This document shows positions 1 through 5,026 of a stretch of 10,690 nucleotides of DNA, one piece after another (the first letter of the stretch is position 1; the number at the start of each line of letters is the position of its first letter). A program made the translations under genes and the position numbers. Under the pieces are notes generated by a model, which was not told the DNA's origin, did no database searches, and saw only the letters and a list, made by a program, of their open reading frames with translations. This DNA is from Methanomassiliicoccaceae archaeon (GTDB lineage: Archaea > Thermoplasmatota > Thermoplasmata > Methanomassiliicoccales > Methanomethylophilaceae): positions 1 to 10,690 of the forward strand of contig WRNL01000046.1 of the NCBI GenBank assembly GCA_009776625.1, read 5' to 3'.

Positions 1-36
1 GCTTGTTTTATAAGCGGCCCCGCCCATAATGGACAC

Positions 37-77
37 GGTCTGCGTTTCTCTGTTTCAGCGAACTGATATCGCAGACC
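37..77. repeat. Inverted repeat able to form a two-stem hairpin downstream of the 83-574 gene
   Basis: GGTCTGCG at 37-44 is perfectly complementary to CGCAGACC at 70-77. Inside the loop, TCAG (55-58) and CTGA (63-66) can pair around a CGAA tetraloop. The structure lies just past the stop of the minus-strand gene that ends at 83, so it may shape the 3' end of that transcript. There is no T-tract on the exit side, so calling it a terminator would be inference. Confidence 0.45.
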
Positions 78-82
78 AACTT

Positions 83-574
83 TTAATACGGGCGGATTTG
101 ATACACAGTATCATACGCCTTGCTTATTCCCGCCACGATCTTCACCTCCAGGCACTTCACGTCGGCACTGTCGTAAATGTCCCTTTCCTCCTCGACCCTC
201 ATTCCTGCGGACAGGGTGAAGCCGCTCGACAACAAGATTGTGAAGATTCCATACGCGCAGCACAATGCGATGAACCCCATAGATGCCACGGACAGCACTC
301 CGCCCCAGTCTGAGACAGGGTTCATTGTCATCAATTGCAGGAACACAATCGACGCGAAGGCGATAAGGACGCCTATCGACTGTAGCAACGTGTTCTGGCG
401 GTCCGACGCAAGGCCGAGCTGTCTCCCGATGTCCTCTCTCAGAAGCGACAAGGCCCCCTTGTCCTCAGTCTCGAAATGTGCGATGGCGTAACCGTCGCCC
501 CCATGCCACGTTTCCTCCGAGGCTACCGCATCGGAGGTGGCATCGATTGGCATTTTCTCTTTAATTTCTATCAC
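83..574 (-). CDS. Hypothetical membrane protein with two transmembrane helices
   Basis: I do not recognise the family. Read from the GTG at 574 it has 163 residues: a charged, presumably cytosolic N-terminus of about 60 residues, helix 1 at about 63-83, a short loop with Trp-90, helix 2 at about 91-117, then a 45-residue charged tail. An amphipathic stretch leading into a helical pair recalls SLATT-type or Pycsar-type two-helix membrane proteins, but I see no diagnostic motif. Start choice: the frame is open to a GTG at 622, but a TATA element at 597-605 lies inside that longer version. With the usual spacing transcription would begin near 574, where an in-frame GTG would give a leaderless message. 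The ATG at 553 (156 residues) is the other candidate. By eye it uses more A/T-ending codons than genes beyond 900, which hints at separate ancestry. The gene is solid, its function unknown. Confidence 0.7.
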   Translation of the reverse strand: MIEIKEKMPIDATSDAVASEETWHGGDGYAIAHFETEDKGALSLLREDIGRQLGLASDRQNTLLQSIGVLIAFASIVFLQLMTMNPVSDWGGVLSVASMGFIALCCAYGIFTILLSSGFTLSAGMRVEEERDIYDSADVKCLEVKIVAGISKAYDTVYQIRPY

Positions 575-596
575 CGGTTTCTTCACGCACCTTTCG

Positions 597-605
597 ATAT
601 AAAAA
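597..605 (-). promoter_or_regulatory. TATA box for the two-helix membrane protein gene
   Basis: On the minus strand this reads TTTTTATAT, a good archaeal box A. Its centre is 27 bp upstream of the GTG at 574 and 48 bp upstream of the ATG at 553. It argues against the longer 622 start. Confidence 0.55.
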
Positions 606-714
606 GCGAATGAGGGGGTCACCGAATCGAGTGAAAGTGGACTTGCCGAGCCCCCTAATTTGCATGAGTCAGGGGCAAAACTTGCAAAAAAGAGGGCACT
701 TTAAGACTCCTATT

Positions 715-834
715 TCAGACCAGAGCGCTCTTGTGTGCCGCCCATTCCACCCTCTGGCGTTGGATCGTTCCTTTTTCATGTTCATCTTTCGCCCACTCCT
801 TCGGGAACACGCTCTGAACGAAAAAGGCAATCAC
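715..834 (-). pseudogene. Possible IS4-type transposase N-terminal remnant (39 codons)
   Basis: This short minus-strand frame runs from a GTG at 834 to a TGA at 715-717. It reads as plausible protein, with a core of VFPKEWAKDEHEKGTIQRQR. That pattern (hydrophobic stretch, F-P-x-x-W, charged helix, then G-x-I-Q-R-x-R) resembles the N-terminal segment of IS4-family transposases as I remember it. The frame ends straight after, with no DDE catalytic domain, so if the resemblance is real this is a decayed tip. The frame stays open upstream of 834 to a TAA near 883. An overlapping minus-strand frame (ATG near 790) gives a 38-residue peptide ending in a CPLFCKFCP cysteine cluster, which I consider less likely. 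It sits in an AT-richer spacer with several inverted repeats. It may also be chance. Confidence 0.3.
763..832. repeat. Imperfect inverted repeat with an inner UUCG-type hairpin
   Basis: CCTTTTTC (770-777) pairs with GAAAAAGG (820-827). After a two-base bulge GTTC (780-783) pairs with GAAC (816-819), and GAT (763-765) can pair with ATC (830-832). Inside, TCC and GGA flank a TTCG tetraloop at about 797-806, the very stable C(UUCG)G fold if transcribed in the plus direction. It overlaps the possible transposase remnant, so it could be a mobile-element end, an RNA structure or coincidence. A perfect 10-bp palindrome, AGAGCGCTCT, lies nearby at 722-731. Confidence 0.35.
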
Positions 835-894
835 ATGTGCAGGGGGGATTGGACGGCACGGTCGCCTCGTCGGTGACGGGCCTTAGCGGGAGGG

Positions 895-901
895 ATTTAA
901 A
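895..901 (+). promoter_or_regulatory. TATA box for the zinc-ribbon gene
   Basis: ATTTAAA at 895-901, preceded by a purine-rich BRE-like GGGAGGG, is centred 26 bp before the ATG at 924. Transcription would then begin at or next to the start codon, giving a leaderless message. Confidence 0.55.
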
Positions 902-923
902 CCATGACCGCGATTAGCCCGTA

Positions 924-1121
924 ATGACCTTGAGGCTGCCGGAGCACGACCACTGCAGGGCCTGCGGGGACCCTGTGCCGTTCGAGCAGGCGTACTGCTC
1001 GGAGGACTGTTACTGGAAGGACCAGGCCAGGATCAAGAAGGAGAGGCGGGACAACATCCTTTTCGCGGTCCTGACGGTGGCGAGCGTTTCTGCGATCGCG
1101 GCCGCCGGGATCCTGCTGTGA
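924..1121 (+). CDS. DUF2116-type small zinc-ribbon, tail-anchored membrane protein
   Basis: A 65-residue protein with a four-cysteine zinc ribbon made of two knuckles: C11-x2-C14 and C25-x3-C29 (HCRACGDPVP... YCSEDC). A basic linker follows at 35-43, then one hydrophobic helix from about 44 to the C-terminus. This is the usual architecture and length of the archaeal DUF2116/COG4068 family, often described as a predicted nucleic-acid-binding zinc ribbon. The single C-terminal helix suggests a tail anchor with the ribbon in the cytoplasm. The biochemical role of the family is not known to me. The ATG at 924 is supported by the TATA box 26 bp upstream and has no need of a ribosome binding site. 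The gene converges on folP with only four bases between the stop codons. Confidence 0.85.
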   Translation: MTLRLPEHDHCRACGDPVPFEQAYCSEDCYWKDQARIKKERRDNILFAVLTVASVSAIAAAGILL

Positions 1122-1125
1122 GGCG

Positions 1126-1932
1126 TCAGCGGACGCGGCCCAGGGCGGACACGACCCCGCCCACGTCATGCACCCTCAGCACCCTCGCGCCGCTGCCGGC
1201 GGCCGCCCTGCATGCCTCTGCGGTCGCCTCGTCCGCGCCCATGCCGGGGTAGCGGTGCGAGAGGAACCTCTTCCTGGACGGCCCCACCATGACGGGCCGC
1301 ATGCCGCCGATCCAGCCGCTGTTCTCTATGATCGCGGAGTCCTGCTCCGGGGTCTTCCCGAAGCCCACCCCGGGGTCGAGGATGATGTCCCTCCCCCTGA
1401 CCCCTCTCTCTATGGCGCGCTCCGCCCTCTCCTCCAGGAACCTCCTGATGTCGCCGAGGGCGTCGCCGGCCATGGTGTCCGTCGCTAGCGTCGCCGGCGA
1501 CCCGTGCATGTGCATTATCACGACGGCCGCGCCGTTCGACGCTGCCACGCGGGCCATGGCGTCGTCCCTCAGCCCCCAGATGTCGTTGATTACGGCCGCG
1601 CCGGCCCACACGGCCCTCTCCGCGACGCGGGGCTTGGCGGTGTCCACTGATATCGGGACGGTAGCGGTGGAGGACAGGTCCCTGATCACCCCGACGACCC
1701 TGTCCAGCTCCTCCTCCTCCGAAACGGGGGCGGCGCCCGGCCTCGAGGACTCCCCGCCCACGTCTATCATGTCCGCCCCCTCGTCGATGAGGCGGTACGC
1801 ATGCTCGAGCGCGAGCCTCTTGGATGGGTGGGCGCCCCCGTCCGAGAAGGAGTCGGGGGTGACGTTCAGTATCCCCATAACCAGCGGGCGGCCCGACGGC
1901 CTCAGCCAAAGGTCGGAGGGATGCGCCGTCAT
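1126..1932 (-). CDS. folP: Dihydropteroate synthase
   Basis: FolP condenses 6-hydroxymethyl-7,8-dihydropterin diphosphate with p-aminobenzoate to give dihydropteroate, in the cytosolic folate pathway. The 268-residue protein has the usual TIM-barrel length. All the known active-site positions are present: N23 in MGILNVTPDSFSDGG, D57 and R64 in DVGGESSRPGA, D97 in SVDT, N116-D117, D187 in DPGVGFGK, K221 in SRKRF, and R253/H255 in the terminal RVHD. It therefore looks functional and not like the divergent DHPS-like proteins of H4MPT-using methanogens. The ATG overlaps the stop of the upstream Fe-S gene as ATGA (1929-1932), so it is the third gene of the larA operon and probably translationally coupled. 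The frame stays open far upstream, but that extension is only a shadow of the Fe-S gene. A true FolP agrees with a lineage using tetrahydrofolate. Confidence 0.95.
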   Translation of the reverse strand: MTAHPSDLWLRPSGRPLVMGILNVTPDSFSDGGAHPSKRLALEHAYRLIDEGADMIDVGGESSRPGAAPVSEEEELDRVVGVIRDLSSTATVPISVDTAKPRVAERAVWAGAAVINDIWGLRDDAMARVAASNGAAVVIMHMHGSPATLATDTMAGDALGDIRRFLEERAERAIERGVRGRDIILDPGVGFGKTPEQDSAIIENSGWIGGMRPVMVGPSRKRFLSHRYPGMGADEATAEACRAAAGSGARVLRVHDVGGVVSALGRVR

Positions 1933-3026
1933 AGGTGTGCGTCGACCAGCTCCGTCAGGTCCATGACCTTGACCTTGCGGCCGCCGGCCGCCGATGTCAG
2001 GTTCCCGACGCAGAACGGGCATGCGGTGACGATTATGTCGGCGAAGCCCGCCTCGTCCAGCCTCGTCGACGCTATGTCCTTCGCCTCCTCCGGGTACGCC
2101 GACCTCACCCCGCCGCCGCCGCCGCAGCAGTGGCTCGCGGACTTGTTGAACTTCATCTCCTTGTAGTCCAGGTCGGGGAACTTCTTCAGCACCTCCCTCG
2201 GGGCGTCGTACACCTTGCAGTGCCTTCCGAGATGGCACGGGTCGTGGTAGGTTATCTTCACATTGCCGAGGGGCTTCAGTTTGAGGTCCTGCTTCGCCAG
2301 GTACTCCGACATGTGGAGCACCTCGAAGGGGACATCCACGAACTTGGGGTACTCGGTCTTGAACATCCTGTAGCATCCCGAGCATGAGAGCACCAGCGTC
2401 TCTATTCCGAGCGCTTTTATCGCTTCCACGTTCCTCTTCATCAGCGCGACGCTTTTTTCCTCGTCGGCGCCGATCCTCTGGAGCACCGAGCCGCAGCACA
2501 CCTCGTCGACAGTGGTGAAATCCGCGCCCAGCTTCTTCAGGATGGAGAGGGACGCCGCCGCTATCTTCTTCTCTCTGTACGTGGCGGTGCATCCTGCGAA
2601 ATAACCGATCTTCGCCTTGCGCGGCTTCATGCCGAGGGTGTCGGCCACCGACTTCTCTTCCGAGTACGGATTGTTGTACTTCTGAATGCTGTCCACGATG
2701 GCCTTGTGCTTCGGCAGGATGTGGCCGTTCTTCACGAGGTCGGCGCGGCACAGCTCGATTATCTCCACTATGTCCACCGTCGACGGGCAGCGCCTGTTGC
2801 AGTCCGCGCACGTTGTGCAGGTGTACATGTTCTCCACCACGGAGTCGTCCGCCTCCAGCTGCCCGGTGAGGAGCCCGTATGTCTGGATTATCCTCCCCCT
2901 CGACACCGCCGAGTCCCACCCTATCGACTTGAACGACGGGCACACGCTCTTGCAGAAGCCGCACATCGTGCAGGTGTTCAGCGCATTCTTCACCTTGTTT
3001 ATCTTGTCTGTCTCGAAACCGCTCAT
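1929..3026 (-). CDS. HdrD/GlpC-like iron-sulfur protein with two ferredoxin-type clusters and two CCG domains
   Basis: A 365-residue electron-transfer subunit with no membrane helix. Two ferredoxin-type [4Fe-4S] motifs come first: C19-C22-C25-C29 and C70-C73-C76-C80. Two complete CCG domains follow: C146, C177-C178, C215, C218; and C264, C300-C301, C336, C339. The spacings (30 and 36; 35 and 34) are close to the HdrB/HdrD CCG consensus, which binds non-cubane clusters at the heterodisulfide site. The same layout occurs in GlpC, GlcF and other hydroxyacid-oxidase partners, so a disulfide reductase and an electron carrier from a 2-hydroxyacid dehydrogenase are both possible. Its place directly after a LarA-family gene favours the second. 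No FAD (GlcD/LldD) subunit is in the window. The start is taken as the ATG at 3026, two bases past the larA stop; a TTG at 3035 would overlap larA. It overlaps folP by four bases. Confidence 0.85.
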   Translation of the reverse strand: MSGFETDKINKVKNALNTCTMCGFCKSVCPSFKSIGWDSAVSRGRIIQTYGLLTGQLEADDSVVENMYTCTTCADCNRRCPSTVDIVEIIELCRADLVKNGHILPKHKAIVDSIQKYNNPYSEEKSVADTLGMKPRKAKIGYFAGCTATYREKKIAAASLSILKKLGADFTTVDEVCCGSVLQRIGADEEKSVALMKRNVEAIKALGIETLVLSCSGCYRMFKTEYPKFVDVPFEVLHMSEYLAKQDLKLKPLGNVKITYHDPCHLGRHCKVYDAPREVLKKFPDLDYKEMKFNKSASHCCGGGGGVRSAYPEEAKDIASTRLDEAGFADIIVTACPFCVGNLTSAAGGRKVKVMDLTELVDAHL

Positions 3027-3027
3027 A

Positions 3028-4269
3028 TCATTCAACCCTGGGTATCGTCACGCTGCCGTCCATAAGCACAATCACCTTCGCGTCAGGCTTCTGCCTGAGC
3101 GCCTCCCTCACGGCGGCGTCCGCCGTGGGGAACGGCGTGATGTTCGCCGCCCTTATCATCTCCGGGTCCAGGTCGGTCACCGCCCATATCTCGGCCCAGA
3201 CCGCTATCTCCGCCATCTTTGCCGCCTTGTGGTACCCGAGCTTGTACTCCTTGCTCAGGTTCTCGAGCACCTGCCGGGGGTCCTTCGAGGATGACAGCTG
3301 GGTCAGGAAAGTGGCGTGTCCCACGCCCTCCCTGCACTTGGACACCATTATTATCTTCCCGCCCTCCTTCAGCGCCCATTTCCCGTTGTCGAGGGCCTTC
3401 TGGGACTGGTAGAGGTCCACGTCCATGGGGTACGGCGCCACCGACACGACGATGTCCGCCTTCTCCGGTATGGGGACGGAGAACACCTGGTTCGCCCATT
3501 CCACCGCCTGGTCGAAGGCGGGGTTCAGGCTCCCCGCCGCCACTTTGTATATGTGCTGGTGGCGGTCGAGGACCATCTGTATGGAGAAGATCCCCTTCCC
3601 TTTCACGACCTCCAGGGCGTCCATCATGTCCTCGTGCACGGGGTTGCCCTCGAGGACCAGGGACTGCGCCTCCCCCCTCATGGCGAGCTTGTGGTTCGTT
3701 TCTATGGTCAAGTACGACGCCACCCCGGGGAGGAACGACTTCCTGCCCCCTGTGTAGCCGGCGAAGTAGTGGGGCTCGACGCTCGTTATTATCACGAGCC
3801 GGTCCGCCTCCACCGCGATCCTGTTGACCTCCATGGGGGTCCCGTTCTTCGACACGCCGAGGTTGACGCACTCGGACTTCTTGGCGTCGTGGGGCACTAT
3901 CCTGTCCTTGAGGTACGCATAGTGTTCCCCGAACACGAAGTCGTACTCCTCCTGGGTCATGTCCCTGTGGGTGCCCGTCGCGACGAGGTACCTCGCCTCG
4001 CGGAGATCCATCCGCTTAGACAGCGCGTCGAGCACCTTCGCGGTCGGCGTCGGCCTCGTTCCGTCGTTGACGATGAACACTATGTCCTTCCCCCCCTCGA
4101 GGAACTTGGACAGGGACCCGTACCCTATCGGGTCGTCGATGGACCGGTTGATGACGTCGTCGGGGTCCCCGCACTCCACGTCCATGGGGTAGAACGTCCC
4201 GATGTAGTTCTCGTCCGGGACCTCCGTGCTCTGGATCCCGTCCTTGCCGTACTTGATGTCTATTTTCAT
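3028..4269 (-). CDS. larA: Nickel-dependent lactate racemase family protein (LarA/DUF2088)
   Basis: LarA enzymes racemise or epimerise 2-hydroxyacids in the cytoplasm by reversible hydride transfer on a nickel-pincer cofactor bound to a lysine. The 413-residue protein has the family's two-domain length. Visible family residues: the DGTRPTP loop (R72), H101 in GTHRD, H167 in PHYFAGYTGGRKSFLPG with K177 as the expected cofactor-linking lysine, H193 in ETNHK, and K291 in the QSQKAL segment. The catalytic set looks complete. The substrate cannot be told from this, since the family also acts on hydroxyacids other than lactate. Cofactor genes larB, larC and larE are not in the window. The ATG at 4269 is preferred over a GTG at 4413, because the longer version would run through the operon's own promoter (4302-4318) and a decayed fragment. 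First gene of the operon with the Fe-S protein and folP. Confidence 0.88.
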   Translation of the reverse strand: MKIDIKYGKDGIQSTEVPDENYIGTFYPMDVECGDPDDVINRSIDDPIGYGSLSKFLEGGKDIVFIVNDGTRPTPTAKVLDALSKRMDLREARYLVATGTHRDMTQEEYDFVFGEHYAYLKDRIVPHDAKKSECVNLGVSKNGTPMEVNRIAVEADRLVIITSVEPHYFAGYTGGRKSFLPGVASYLTIETNHKLAMRGEAQSLVLEGNPVHEDMMDALEVVKGKGIFSIQMVLDRHQHIYKVAAGSLNPAFDQAVEWANQVFSVPIPEKADIVVSVAPYPMDVDLYQSQKALDNGKWALKEGGKIIMVSKCREGVGHATFLTQLSSSKDPRQVLENLSKEYKLGYHKAAKMAEIAVWAEIWAVTDLDPEMIRAANITPFPTADAAVREALRQKPDAKVIVLMDGSVTIPRVE

Positions 4270-4301
4270 TAGGAACCGTTCAAGTGCATTGTCCGCTCTG
4301 A

Positions 4302-4318
4302 TATTAATTATTTTTTCG
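4302..4318 (-). promoter_or_regulatory. Promoter AT box of the larA operon
   Basis: An isolated AT-rich run (minus strand AAAAAATAATTAATAT) lies in GC-rich surroundings 33-49 bp before the larA ATG. Transcription would start near 4282, leaving a leader of about 12 bases. An imperfect palindrome, GAAC-C-GTTC (4273-4281), covers the expected transcription start and might be an operator. Confidence 0.45.
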
Positions 4319-4563
4319 CGGCGACTGAATGGACATGTGCCCGCCGGCCTGAAATCGGCGGTCGCGTGGCGGCGGCGCAGTGACCATGGGGGGCCGTCCT
4401 GAACTGGTGACACGTTGGAAACCGTGCTTCTTTGCGGCGGCCTCGCCGATGCGCCCCGCCCTTTCCGTGTACTCCTCAGGCATCAGCCCCTTGGTTCCCC
4501 CATATATGCCGAGCTGGATCCCGCTGACCCCCCTCCCTCTTCAACCGACTTATCCGTACTCAT
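4304..4563 (-). pseudogene. Decayed fragment resembling the N-terminus of a LOG/Rossmann-type protein
   Basis: On the minus strand one frame, open from about 4540 to a TAA at 4304-4306, contains a protein-like stretch: QLGIYGGTKGLMPEEYTERA, then GRIGEAAAKKHGF. The glycine-rich strand, then P-x-x-Y, then an A-x-x-[LI]-G-x-x-x-A helix recalls the start of LOG (lysine-decarboxylase-like, TIGR00725/00730) proteins, but the diagnostic PGGxGTxxE motif region is absent and the frame turns into low-quality sequence after about 4410. A likely original start is the ATG at 4561-4563, with GGTGG upstream; it begins MSTDKSVEEGG and joins the other frame only if one base is lost or gained in the G-run near 4531-4537. 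A further protein-like piece, AIGLIGTHPPMEVVEDEYG, ends at a TAA overlapping this start. I read the region as frameshifted, truncated debris. Family assignment is tentative. Confidence 0.4.
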
Positions 4564-4692
4564 CCTCAACCACCTCCATGGGCGGATGTGTCCCGATCAG
4601 GCCGATAGCCGTTCAAGATGTTATTCGCACCGGTCATCTTTACTGTTTGGGCATAACCATGGGTAAATATGGTTGACGTGGCGGCATAGAAT

Positions 4693-4739
4693 CATATAAC
4701 GAGGGGCGTATTACATGTATTACATGAACCGCCGGTGAT
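4693..4739 (+). promoter_or_regulatory. Promoter and ribosome binding site ahead of the helicase remnant
   Basis: CATATAA at 4693-4699 is a plausible TATA box. Transcription would begin near 4722, within a tandem repeat (4708-4725). GGTGAT at 4734-4739, complementary to the archaeal 16S rRNA 3' end, stands three bases before the ATG at 4743, which is closer than usual. I see no better promoter before thiL, so this one may serve thiL and amrS too. Confidence 0.45.
4708..4725. repeat. Tandem 9-bp repeat at the expected transcription start
   Basis: GTATTACAT occurs twice in direct succession (4708-4716 and 4717-4725). Their junction makes a perfect 8-bp palindrome, TACATGTA (4712-4719). The position at the expected transcription start suits a repressor site. 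This may be chance in an AT-rich patch. Confidence 0.5.
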
Positions 4740-4742
4740 CGC

Positions 4743-5006
4743 ATGGAGTTCCGAGACATCCTGGAGAAATATAGGCGGGAGTTGCCCAATGAGAGCGACA
4801 AGGGCCTCCGGTTCGAGCGCTTGATGCATGGGTGCCTTCTAACGTATGGGAGATACGCCCTGCAGCCCCACCGGGCCGAGGTCGTCGACGCGGCGCACGA
4901 GTATTTCAAGGCGAGGAGCCGCGGGAAATTGATAACGGCATGCGGCACGGGCAAGACGTTCGCCGCTTTGAGGATCGCCGAGGATCTGCCGGAGTTGGAG
5001 CTGTGA
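4743..5006 (+). pseudogene. Amputated COG4889-type DEAD/DEAH helicase fragment
   Basis: An 87-codon frame with a good start (GGTGAT site, ATG) encoding only pieces of a protein normally over a thousand residues long. Residues 1-39 (FRDILEKYRRE, then KGLRFERLMHG, LLTYGRYA) match the opening helix of restriction-type predicted helicases. Residues 40-87 (LQPHRAEVVDA, then RGKLITACGTGKTFAALRIA) match the start of the helicase domain, with Walker A at 66-72. In intact relatives a nuclease-like domain lies between these two parts, and the DEAH motif and the rest of the motor follow; both are missing. This implies an internal deletion plus loss of the 3' part. The frame ends EDLPELEL at a TGA that overlaps a GTG of the thiL frame (GTGA, 5003-5006). 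A short protein may still be made, but it cannot be a helicase. Confidence 0.7.
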
Positions 5007-5026
5007 GCCCGCTGGAAGGCCTGTTG

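Noticed and set aside
1..36. TATA-like TTTTATAAG near the left edge
   Set aside because: It resembles a promoter, but the only downstream plus-strand frame lies antisense to the membrane protein gene and has no support, and the window edge hides the context.
610..876. An 88-codon plus-strand frame in the left spacer
   Set aside because: No ribosome site or TATA box fits, and the composition does not look like protein.
1933..2964. Upstream extension of the folP frame inside the Fe-S gene
   Set aside because: The extension is arginine- and glycine-rich shadow sequence; folP similarity starts after the ATG at 1932, which has a normal four-base overlap.
3316..4272. A 318-codon open frame on plus opposite larA
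   Set aside because: It is an antisense shadow of larA, rich in His, Val, Arg and Leu from GC-biased third positions, with no recognisable motif, while the minus strand encodes a complete LarA.
4341..4361. CCGCCG/CGGCGG inverted repeat with a nine-base loop
   Set aside because: It has no T-tract on either side and such short GC repeats are expected often at this base composition, so I do not call a terminator.
4380..4676. A 98-codon plus-strand frame in the decayed island
   Set aside because: Proline- and serine-rich without motifs; the minus strand is the more protein-like side here.
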